From NCBI GenBank assembly GCA_965199705.1, contig OZ241359.1, positions 1,674,001 through 1,738,000 of the forward strand: a stretch of DNA of 64,000 bases, written 5' to 3'. A model generated the notes under the pieces. That model was not told the origin of the DNA, did no database searches, and saw only the letters and a program-made list of their open reading frames with translations. The first letter of the stretch is position 1. Every line of letters starts with the position of its first letter. Origin of the DNA: Azophilus sp965199705 (GTDB lineage: Bacteria > Pseudomonadota > Gammaproteobacteria > Pseudomonadales > Azotimanducaceae). Positions 55,264-62,885 of this stretch are shown one piece after another. The position numbers and the translations under genes are program-made.

Positions 55264-55881
55264 TCAGTCGGGCGGCAGAATCTCTTTCGGCGCCTGCCAA
55301 TGCGGGTTCAGGGTGGTGAAAAAGCGCTTCAGAATGCGGTAGGTAAGCCCCCACACGAAGTGGCCGCTGCTGAGCCGATAGCCATTGAACGGCGTTTCCG
55401 TGCCTTTGAAGACAAAGTTCTCCACCGCGTGCAGTTGGTTGGAGGCGAGCGCGGGCAGAGGCGCCCAGACCACTTCTGCGACTTCCGGGCTGGTGTGTAG
55501 CGACGGGCTGCCTTTCTGCGCAAACACGTGCGGCGCGATCAGCAAGCTGGATCTGCCCTGTCGCGGTGTCTCCCAGGTCTCGTCCAGCGCGCCCAGGTAC
55601 TCCCCTGTACTCAGGTCCAAGCCGACCTCTTCGTCGGTCTCCCGGACTGCGGCGGCGCGCAGGTCTGCATCCTGTGCCTCTCGATGCCCGCCGGGGAAGG
55701 CCATCTGCCCTGAGTAGATGTCCCCCGCCCGGTCAGCCCGGCGGATGAACAGCACCTCGGTTTCGGCATTGGCCTGTCGCAGGATGATGGCCACTGCCGC
55801 CTGCCGGGATTTCCGGTCCGGCTGCATCGTCTGCGCCTGGTGTTCGGTCAGTCGGCGCCGGATGTTGGGCAACTCGTGCAT
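55264..55881 (-). CDS. Nudix hydrolase, probable CoA pyrophosphatase
   Basis: A 205-residue Nudix protein. The Nudix box reads GGHREAQDADLRAAAVRETDEEVGL (about residues 75-99), and a preceding segment RAGDIYSGQMAFPGG matches the NudL/CoA-diphosphatase signature. It should cut CoA or oxidised CoA into phosphopantetheine and ADP. The ATG at 55881 gives the conserved N-terminus (MHELPNIRRRL); the 52 residues upstream are in the divergent gene and discarded. Convergent with msrA. Confidence 0.85.
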   Translation of the reverse strand: MHELPNIRRRLTEHQAQTMQPDRKSRQAAVAIILRQANAETEVLFIRRADRAGDIYSGQMAFPGGHREAQDADLRAAAVRETDEEVGLDLSTGEYLGALDETWETPRQGRSSLLIAPHVFAQKGSPSLHTSPEVAEVVWAPLPALASNQLHAVENFVFKGTETPFNGYRLSSGHFVWGLTYRILKRFFTTLNPHWQAPKEILPPD

Positions 55882-55918
55882 CACGTTGATGATACCCTTG
55901 CCTGATGAGTGGCTGAAG

Positions 55919-56350
55919 ATGCTGGGCATGTCGAGAGTTCGCCAGGCCAATGGCTGTTTTGTTTGCGGCCCGGACAACCGCATCGGGCTGAAGGTGCGTT
56001 TTCGGCTGGATGAAGCGGTCTGTCGCGCAGAATTCACGCCGCAGGCTGTTCATGCTGGCTACCGCGATGTGACGCATGGCGGCATCATCTTCAGTCTGCT
56101 GGATGACGTGATGGCCAATTGGCTCTGGCTTCAGGGGCTGGCCAGTTTCACGGCGCGCGCCGATGTGCGCTATCGATCCGAGCTGCCGATTGGCGTTCCG
56201 GTGCGCCTGGAAGGGGAGTGCCTGCGGCGCAAGGGCCGCCTGGCGCAGATGGCGGGGCGCATGATCCGACAATCGGACGACGCCCTGGTCGCGGAGGCGA
56301 CGGCCAGTTTCATGGTCTCCGGCGCCCCCGGTTCAGCAGAGGCGCGGTAA
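55919..56350 (+). CDS. PaaI-family thioesterase, hot-dog fold
   Basis: A 143-residue hot-dog thioesterase. The N-terminus has CFVCGPDN and the active segment is HGGIIFSLLDDVMANW, with Gly-Gly and acidic residue positions of the PaaI type. It would hydrolyse an acyl-CoA, perhaps aromatic. ATG at 55919 or 55928 are both possible. It is followed after six bases by the CinA-like gene and starts 37 bases from the divergent Nudix gene. Confidence 0.8.
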   Translation: MLGMSRVRQANGCFVCGPDNRIGLKVRFRLDEAVCRAEFTPQAVHAGYRDVTHGGIIFSLLDDVMANWLWLQGLASFTARADVRYRSELPIGVPVRLEGECLRRKGRLAQMAGRMIRQSDDALVAEATASFMVSGAPGSAEAR

Positions 56351-56356
56351 GCGACA

Positions 56357-57166
56357 ATGACTGATTCGGTCGCGCCATCGTCAACTGCCGCCTCGACTGG
56401 CGAGGCGGTGACCGCCTGTGCGCTCATCATCGGCAACGAAATCCTCTCCGGGCGCACCGCGGACGTCAATCTGAATCACATTGCCCGCACCCTTGGCCGC
56501 TGGGGCATTCAGTTGCGGGAGGCCAGGGTCATTCCCGATGTGGCGGAAGAGATCATTGCCGCCGTCAACGCGGCGCGCGCCAGATTCGATTATGTGTTCA
56601 CCACGGGCGGCATCGGCCCGACCCATGACGACATTACGGCTGAGTGCATAGCCGAGGCATTCGGGTTGCCACTGGTGCAGCATCCCGGGATTACCGAGCG
56701 TATTGCAAGGCTGCCGGCCCCGCCGGACGTGATGGCGGCGAGGTTGCGCATGGCGCGAACACCCGAAGGCGCTGAGTTGGTGGACAATCCCACGGGCGGC
56801 CCGCAGGGCTTTCGCATCAAGAATGTAATCGTGATGGCAGGCATCCCCGGGGTGATGCAGGCCATGTTGTCCACGCTGGCCGGCAAGCTGGCCAGCGGCC
56901 CGATGATCCAGTCGCGCAGCGTTGTGGCCTATCTGGGCGAAAGTCAGATCGCCGGCGCCCTGCAAGGGGTTCAAACGCGCTTTCCGGATGTCGAACTCGG
57001 CAGCTATCCATTCTTTCGGGATGGCCGCTATGGCACATCGCTGGTCATGCGCGCTACAGACGCCCGCCGGCTTGACGCGATGTGCGCGGCCGTGTGTGAG
57101 GTGGTGCGCGAGGCCGGTGAAGAGCCGCACCTGCCGGACGCGGAAACCGATGCAGTCGCGCCCTGA
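56357..57166 (+). CDS. CinA-type molybdopterin-binding domain protein
   Basis: A 269-residue protein with the MoCF/MogA-like domain of the CinA N-terminus: ALIIGNEILSGRTADVN (about residue 23), FTTGGIGPTHDDIT (about 80) and NPTGGPQGFRI. It lacks the C-terminal deamidase domain of full CinA proteins, so it is the short form seen in many gammaproteobacteria. The role is probably hydrolase or pyrophosphatase action on a nucleotide-type metabolite. It follows the thioesterase gene at six bases. Confidence 0.83.
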   Translation: MTDSVAPSSTAASTGEAVTACALIIGNEILSGRTADVNLNHIARTLGRWGIQLREARVIPDVAEEIIAAVNAARARFDYVFTTGGIGPTHDDITAECIAEAFGLPLVQHPGITERIARLPAPPDVMAARLRMARTPEGAELVDNPTGGPQGFRIKNVIVMAGIPGVMQAMLSTLAGKLASGPMIQSRSVVAYLGESQIAGALQGVQTRFPDVELGSYPFFRDGRYGTSLVMRATDARRLDAMCAAVCEVVREAGEEPHLPDAETDAVAP

Positions 57167-57223
57167 TCCGTTCGTTGCCTGGCTCTGGCGCAGTGTTCGG
57201 GCTTGCCCCAGGAGGTTGAATCC

Positions 57224-57931
57224 ATGCAGATAGACGGTAGCAAGGCGCTGGTATTCGGCGGCACTTCGGGTATCGGGTTGGCGACGGTTGTACGGCTTGC
57301 AGCGGGCGGCGGTCAGGTGCTGGCGCTTGGCCGCAACCCGGATCGGGCAACCGGGCGGCTGCCGTCTGGCGTGCGCAGCGAATCGATTGACGTGCTGGAC
57401 GAGGCAGGCCTGGCGGCGCTGTTCGAGCGCGAGGCGCCGTTCGACATTCTGGTGAATGCGGCCACCGGAGGCGAGCGCGCTCTGGGACCCTTCCTCAGCA
57501 TGGATCTGGACGGCTTCCGCAACTCCTTTCGCAAGCTCTGGGGCTACACCAATACGGTGCGTCTGGGCGCTTCGCATCTCAGCGAGCGCGGCGCCATCGT
57601 GCTGCTGAGTGGCTATCCGGCGCGCAATCCGGGCCCTGGCGCCATCGCGCTTTCCACGGTCGGCAATGCTGTTGAGGGGTTTGTGCGGGCTCTGGCCCCG
57701 GAATTGGCGCCGCGCCGGATCAATGCTGTTTCGCCGGGCCTGATCGACACGCCCATGTTCCCTGGTGCTGGCGCGGAACGGGCGGCGCAGTTCGCGCGCA
57801 TGACAGCGAAACATCTGATTCCCCGCATCGGTGATCCCGACGAAGTGGCGGCAGGCGTGCTGTTTGTGATCGAGAACGACTTCGTCACGGGCACCACGCT
57901 GGATGTGGACGGTGGCGCGTTGCTGGCTTGA
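57224..57931 (+). CDS. short-chain dehydrogenase/reductase family protein lacking the catalytic Tyr-Lys pair
   Basis: A 235-residue Rossmann-fold SDR. The nucleotide-binding motif is GGTSGIG (residues 10-16) and the conserved NAATGG and LSGYPARNPG segments are present. The catalytic YxxxK normally just before the helix ALEGL is replaced: residues read GAIALSTVGNAVEG, with neither Tyr nor Lys. The SD CAGGAGG precedes the ATG at 57224. Function may be non-redox or use other residues. It lies just upstream of a truncated luciferase-like gene. Confidence 0.78.
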   Translation: MQIDGSKALVFGGTSGIGLATVVRLAAGGGQVLALGRNPDRATGRLPSGVRSESIDVLDEAGLAALFEREAPFDILVNAATGGERALGPFLSMDLDGFRNSFRKLWGYTNTVRLGASHLSERGAIVLLSGYPARNPGPGAIALSTVGNAVEGFVRALAPELAPRRINAVSPGLIDTPMFPGAGAERAAQFARMTAKHLIPRIGDPDEVAAGVLFVIENDFVTGTTLDVDGGALLA

Positions 57932-57937
57932 ACCGGT

Positions 57938-58201
57938 GTGGTTTCAGGAGGCGTGAATGCAGCGCGTGGCGGTATGGACTACGCTGCCGGTGTCCGAGAG
58001 GTAAAGGCTGCCTGGGCTGCGGCCGGCCGGTCTGGCGCACCTCAATTCAATGTTTTCGGGATGCCGCCGAAGCAGGCCGCCGCCGAACACATGATCGAAA
58101 CCGGCTTTGAACGCTTGATCTTCGGCTTGCCGTCGGCCTCCGCAGAGCAAGTTCTGCCGCTGTTGGATCGCTACGCCCGGCTGGCAGAAGCCCTCGGTTG
58201 A
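57938..58201 (+). pseudogene. C-terminal fragment of a luciferase-like (F420-type) oxidoreductase
   Basis: About 75 residues (from MDYAAGVREVKAAWAAAGR, positions 57974 on) match the C-terminus of LLM-class flavin/F420-dependent oxidoreductases (FNVFGMPPKQAAAEHMIETG, then RLIFGLPSASAEQVLPLLDRY). The N-terminal two-thirds of the protein, with the cofactor-binding barrel strands, is missing, and the SDR gene lies where it should be. This is a remnant of a deleted or replaced gene. Confidence 0.65.
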
Positions 58202-58245
58202 CGCCAGCGCAGGCGGGCAAGTCTGCTCCCGCAATCACGGCTTCC

Positions 58246-60054
58246 CTACCAACCCGCTTGCCCGGCGGTGATCTTTTCGGCAAAACCGGATTCAAGCGGC
58301 TCGTAGATTTCGCTGCCAGGTTTCAGAACGTAGAGCGGGTCGGTGGTCCGGGCCGGATCGTAGCCCTGCTGGCGCAGGTCCGCCTTGCGAATCTTGAAGG
58401 TTCCGGTGAGGTCTGCTTCGGCACAGATGCGCAGGAACACAGGCCGTGCATAGACGGGCAGCTGTTGCCGCACATATCGGGAGAAGCCGGCGATTTCCAG
58501 CCCGCCGGCGCCGTCCGAAAGGGTCAGCGCCGCCATGCCGGCGCGACCGTCCACGCCTGGCAAGGCGACGCCATATACGTTGGCGACGGCCACTTCCGGC
58601 CAGCCGTTCAGGATTTCGCCGACTTCGTTGGTGGCAACGTTCTCGCCCTTCCAGCGAAAGGTGTCGCCGACGCGGTCCACAAACTGGTAGTGCGGATAGC
58701 CAAGCGTGAAGCCGACATCGACCTGGCGCAAGAGGTCCCCGGTGTTGAACCAGGCGTCGCCGTCGGCAAAGGCGCCCCGCACGATCTTCTGTTCTGTAGC
58801 GTCGGCGTCGGTGTAGCCCTCGAAAACAGATTCTGAAGTGATGCCGCCAAGCAGCAGGCCCGTCTCGCCCGACGCCGCCGGAATGCAGCGGCCCTGGTTG
58901 TCGCGCACCATCTCGTCGGCGTCCACGTCATATTGCACTATCGCGGCAGGCGAGGTGGTGAAGCCGACGGTGCAGTCCTTGTTCAGCAGATTGGCGAAGG
59001 CGACATTGCCCTCGCTGGCGGCATAGAATTCGGCAATTCGGCGAATGCCGAATCGACGCTTGAACGCCATCCAGATGTCCGGTCTGAGGCCGTTGCCGAG
59101 AATCCGGGTGACGGGCGTGTGTCGGTCGTCCGGCGCTTCCGGTGTCTTCATCAGATAGCGGCAAAGTTCGCCGATGTAGATCAGGCAGTTGGTCTCGTGC
59201 CTGTGCGTCTCGGCCAGGAACTCGCTGGCGGAGAAGCGGCGACGAAGAAAGATGCTGGCGCCGGAAACCAGGGCGGCGCCGCACCCGATCAGTATGCCGT
59301 TGCCGTGGTAGAGCGGCAGGCAGATGTAGAGCCGATCCTCCGGCCCGCAGCGCAGCCCGCCGCGGGCCGCCATGGTTGCGCCGTACAGATAGCGTCGATT
59401 GGAGACAATCGCGGCCTTCGGCAGGCCGGTGGTGCCGGATGTGAAGAGATAGAGCGCGGTATCGCCGAGCTTGTTGTCGTGGGTGCAGGCCAGATTTTCG
59501 TGGCTCGCGCCTGTGCTTCGCCGATTCAGGTCCAGCGCCCATTCAGGCGCCGGACTGTCGCCTTGATCGGGTACGAAGAGGAAGGTGTCGCGCTCGGTCA
59601 GCGGCAGGTCGCTGCGCACCTCGTCAAGCGCGCCCGTCAGATCTTCGCCCACAATACAACGGCTCGATTCCGTGACTCGGATGCAGTGACTCAATGGCCG
59701 GCCGCGCAGGTTGGTGTTGATGAGTCCGGCAATTGCGCCGAGCTTGTTCAAGGCCAGCAGCAACGCCAGGAACTCCACCCGGTTCTGCATCAGCATGCTG
59801 ACCACCTGGCCGCGGCCAACGCCAAGCTCTGCGAGCGCGTGCGCGTAGCGATTGGCCCGGGCGTTCAGTTCGGCCCAGGTGACGCGCCTGCCCTCGAACA
59901 GAATCGCAACCTGATTGCCGAGGCGCTCCGCCTGCGCCTCGGCGTGGCGGGCAGGGCAATCCGCCACATCGGGGCTACGCGGCGCCAGGTGTTTCTTCAG
60001 GGCCAGCAGGCGAGGCAATTGCATGCCTGTCTTGACGAAGTCTCCAACGCGCAT
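58246..60054 (-). CDS. long-chain acyl-CoA synthetase, FATP/FadD6 type
   Basis: A 602-residue adenylate-forming enzyme. The phosphate-binding loop is LFTSGTTGLPKAAI (about residue 205), and later segments FYAASEGNVAFANL and NTGDLLRQ with the hinge VDRVGDTFRWKGENVATNEVGEIL are typical of the very-long-chain acyl-CoA synthetase/FATP branch. The C-terminal Lys-containing GTFKIRKADLRQQG is present. It activates fatty acids to acyl-CoA. Transcribed after the PGPGW protein and MBL-fold genes on the minus strand (78-base gap). Confidence 0.9.
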   Translation of the reverse strand: MRVGDFVKTGMQLPRLLALKKHLAPRSPDVADCPARHAEAQAERLGNQVAILFEGRRVTWAELNARANRYAHALAELGVGRGQVVSMLMQNRVEFLALLLALNKLGAIAGLINTNLRGRPLSHCIRVTESSRCIVGEDLTGALDEVRSDLPLTERDTFLFVPDQGDSPAPEWALDLNRRSTGASHENLACTHDNKLGDTALYLFTSGTTGLPKAAIVSNRRYLYGATMAARGGLRCGPEDRLYICLPLYHGNGILIGCGAALVSGASIFLRRRFSASEFLAETHRHETNCLIYIGELCRYLMKTPEAPDDRHTPVTRILGNGLRPDIWMAFKRRFGIRRIAEFYAASEGNVAFANLLNKDCTVGFTTSPAAIVQYDVDADEMVRDNQGRCIPAASGETGLLLGGITSESVFEGYTDADATEQKIVRGAFADGDAWFNTGDLLRQVDVGFTLGYPHYQFVDRVGDTFRWKGENVATNEVGEILNGWPEVAVANVYGVALPGVDGRAGMAALTLSDGAGGLEIAGFSRYVRQQLPVYARPVFLRICAEADLTGTFKIRKADLRQQGYDPARTTDPLYVLKPGSEIYEPLESGFAEKITAGQAGW

Positions 60055-60131
60055 CCGGTTTGCTCCCTGCTATTCCCTGCCTGCAGCGCACCTTTGCATG
60101 AACCGGGTTAGCGGACAAGCGGGGCAGGCGA

Positions 60132-60407
60132 TCAGCTGGATGTTTCCGGCGGCGGGCTTTCGGCAGCACGGGCGAGATCGAGCATCCAGCGATCCAGCCC
60201 GCGCCGCGTGATCGGCAGATCCAGGGCGATGAAGGCGATGCCGAGCGGGAACATCCAAAAGCCGAGGATCGGCAAAAATCCGAACACGCCAGCGACCATC
60301 AGCGCAATGCCGAGCAGGCTGCGCACGCCCGGCGGCACCCGGTCTCGTCCCCACGCGAGGATGCGCAGGGAAACGCGCGCAATCCGGCGTTTGAGTTGCG
60401 GGTTCAC
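60132..60407 (-). CDS. small membrane protein, PGPGW-like
   Basis: A 91-residue protein with two membrane segments (SLLGIALMVAGVFGFLPIL and WMFPLGIAFIALDLPI), resembling the uncharacterised PGPGW transmembrane family. A GTG start overlaps the stop of the MBL-fold gene (GTGA). Function unknown. Confidence 0.7.
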   Translation of the reverse strand: MNPQLKRRIARVSLRILAWGRDRVPPGVRSLLGIALMVAGVFGFLPILGFWMFPLGIAFIALDLPITRRGLDRWMLDLARAAESPPPETSS

Positions 60408-61507
60408 ACCATGATCGGGCCATCGTCCGGCGCGTCATGGTCGCCTCGATGGCCCCGGCGCTGCAAGTTCGGGTCGATGGAAAGGAATCGGTAGTTGCCG
60501 TCCGCGTGCAGGCTGCGCCCGATGCGATTGCGATGCATCAGCAGGTGCAGATGCGCGATGGCTTCGCCGAGCGCCATCATCATCTGCCGCGAATCGAGCT
60601 TGCGAGAGAAGAGCACCGGTAGCAGGTCACGGGCAATCGCCGGCGCCACGCAATGCTCTTCAATGGCCAGCATCCGGTCTTCATGGTGGCTGATCAGGTC
60701 ACGCAGCCGTTGGCGCAGGCCGTAGAAGGGCAGGTTGTGCGCCGGCAGCACCAGTATGTCGTCTGGCAGGCGCAGGAATCGGTCGTGAGAGTCCAGCCAG
60801 TTCTTGAGTGGGTTGGCGTTCGGCTCGGAAGGATAGACGCTCACGTTCGACGTGATGATCGGCAGGATCTGGTCTCCGGAAATCAACACCTTGAGGGCAG
60901 CGCAATAGAGACAGGCGTGTTCTGGAGAATGCCCGGAACCCACCAGAATGCGCCAATCATGATGGCCGATGGTCAGCACATCGCCATCTTCCAGTCGATC
61001 AAACCCGGAGGGCATCTCCGGCATCGTCATGCTCGGGCCAGTACGCTCGCGCCAGAGTTCGGACAGTTTGTCCAGGTAGCTTTCCGGCATGCCGGCGCGT
61101 ACGTAAAAGTCGCGGCCCAGCCAGCTGGTGTGATGGCCGCCGCTGTTCTGGGAGAATGCCCGTGCCTGATAGTACTCGCCATGCGTCATGTACAACGGGC
61201 AGTGGAACTGATCGGTAATCGACTTGGCCTGACCGATGTGATCCGGGTGGAAGTGCGTGCAGATCACGCCCTTTACCGGCCTGCCGCCGAGTTCCCTGGT
61301 AAAGATGTCCTGCCAGTGGTCGGCGGTTTGCTCCAGCTTCAGGCCTGTATCAACCACCCACCAGCCGTCCGCATCTTCCAGAAGGTACAGATTGATGTGC
61401 GAGAGCGAACCCGGCATGGGCATGGTCAACCAGCGCACGCCTTCGGCCAGTTCCCGGGTGACGCCGGGCGCCGGATGTTCGGAGTAGGGGTAGGTCAGAC
61501 CGCTCAT
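60404..61507 (-). CDS. metallo-beta-lactamase-fold hydrolase
   Basis: A 367-residue hydrolase of the glyoxalase II-like branch. The metal motif is THFHPDHIGQ (HxHxDH, about residue 85), followed by GHSPEHAC and GDQILP, and a late HNLPF. The C-terminal 90 residues extend beyond the minimal fold. The substrate is unknown; the partner acyl-CoA synthetase suggests a thioester or lactone. The start at 61507 (MSGLTYPYSEH) is chosen over 61588, since the latter overlaps the divergent P450 promoter. Divergent from the P450. Confidence 0.85.
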   Translation of the reverse strand: MSGLTYPYSEHPAPGVTRELAEGVRWLTMPMPGSLSHINLYLLEDADGWWVVDTGLKLEQTADHWQDIFTRELGGRPVKGVICTHFHPDHIGQAKSITDQFHCPLYMTHGEYYQARAFSQNSGGHHTSWLGRDFYVRAGMPESYLDKLSELWRERTGPSMTMPEMPSGFDRLEDGDVLTIGHHDWRILVGSGHSPEHACLYCAALKVLISGDQILPIITSNVSVYPSEPNANPLKNWLDSHDRFLRLPDDILVLPAHNLPFYGLRQRLRDLISHHEDRMLAIEEHCVAPAIARDLLPVLFSRKLDSRQMMMALGEAIAHLHLLMHRNRIGRSLHADGNYRFLSIDPNLQRRGHRGDHDAPDDGPIMV

Positions 61508-61586
61508 GGGCAGGGGTGGCAGCAAACCGAGCAGTATAGCGCATGGTCTGTAGCCGTCCGCCGCCGCATTCGAGTATAGTTTCAGC

Positions 61587-62819
61587 ATGAGCCTGCCAGA
61601 CCCTTATTCCTTGCCGCTTGAGAGGATCGACGTATCCAATCCCCATCTCTTTCAGGCAGACGCTCACTGGCCGTATTTCAAGCGCTTGCGTGACGAAGAC
61701 CCGGTGCACTACACTCCCGAAAGCCCGTTTGGACCCTATTGGTCGGTCACTCGGTTTCAGGACATACTCGCGATGGAGCGCAACCATCGGGTGTTTTCGT
61801 CCAAGGCCGGCGTCACCCTGGGGCCGCCTGTGGCAATGCCGGAAGAGCAGGTGTTGCGCACGCCCATGTTCATCGCCATGGACCCGCCGAAGCATGATGT
61901 GCAGCGGGCGACGGTGCAGCCGGTTGTCGAGCCGCGCAACCTGCAGGCGCTGGAGGGCACGATTCGGGAAAGGGCGGCGCGGATTCTTGACAGCCTTCCG
62001 ATCGACGAACCCTTCAATTGGGTTCAGCAGGTGTCGATTGAATTGACCACGCAGATGCTTGCGACCCTGTTCGATTTTCCCTTCGAGGAGCGCTATCGGC
62101 TTACGCGCTGGTCTGATGTGGCAACGGCGCACCCGGACAGCGGGGTGGTCGATTCCAACGAGCAGCGCCGGGATGAGTTGCTGGAGTGCCTGGCCTGCTT
62201 CACGAAGCTGTTCGAGGAACGGGCCAGCAAGCCACCGGGCAACGATCTCATTTCCATGCTGGCGCATGGCGCGGACACTCGGCAAATGGACCCCATGGAG
62301 TTTCTGGGCAACCTCGTGCTGCTGATCGTCGGCGGCAACGATACCACTCGCAATTCCATATCTGGAGGCGTCCTGGCGTTGAACCTCTTTCCCGATCAAT
62401 ACGCCAGGCTGCGCGCCAACCCGAAGCTGATCCCGAACATGTGTTCGGAGATCATTCGCTGGCAGACACCGCTGGCCTATATGCGCCGCACCATTCTCGA
62501 AGACATCGAGTTTGGCGGCAAGACCTTGCCGGCGGGCGACAAGGTGTGCATGTGGTACGTCTCTGGCAACCGTGATGAGCGAGTCATCAAGCAACCGGAC
62601 GAGTTCATCATTGACCGACCGCGCGCGCGGCATCATCTGTCGTTCGGCTTCGGCATCCACCGTTGCATGGGCAACCGGCTGGCGGAAATGCAGTTGCGGG
62701 TGCTGTGGGAGGAGATCATGCAACGCTTCCGGCATGTCGAAGTGGTCGGCGAACCCGTGCGCGTGCTGTCTTCATTCGTCAAGGGCTATACCGACCTGCC
62801 CGTCCGCCTGCATCGGTGA
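61587..62819 (+). CDS. cytochrome P450, CYP153-like alkane hydroxylase
   Basis: A 410-residue soluble bacterial P450. The I-helix oxygen-binding segment is GGNDTTRNSISGG (about residue 248), close to the GGNDTTRNSMSG of CYP153 enzymes; the heme loop is FGFGIHRCMGNRLAEMQL with the Cys ligand about residue 355. The N-terminus (PDPYSLPLERIDVSNPHLFQ) also resembles CYP153. Family members hydroxylate the terminal carbon of medium-chain alkanes. No ferredoxin or reductase gene is adjacent in the window. The MFS gene follows after 66 bases. Confidence 0.9.
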   Translation: MSLPDPYSLPLERIDVSNPHLFQADAHWPYFKRLRDEDPVHYTPESPFGPYWSVTRFQDILAMERNHRVFSSKAGVTLGPPVAMPEEQVLRTPMFIAMDPPKHDVQRATVQPVVEPRNLQALEGTIRERAARILDSLPIDEPFNWVQQVSIELTTQMLATLFDFPFEERYRLTRWSDVATAHPDSGVVDSNEQRRDELLECLACFTKLFEERASKPPGNDLISMLAHGADTRQMDPMEFLGNLVLLIVGGNDTTRNSISGGVLALNLFPDQYARLRANPKLIPNMCSEIIRWQTPLAYMRRTILEDIEFGGKTLPAGDKVCMWYVSGNRDERVIKQPDEFIIDRPRARHHLSFGFGIHRCMGNRLAEMQLRVLWEEIMQRFRHVEVVGEPVRVLSSFVKGYTDLPVRLHR

Positions 62820-62885
62820 CCAGGCGCCAGGCAGGGCGCCAGCGCGAGTGCTTCAGCCTCGCCGAGATCTGAAAGGAGCCAATTG

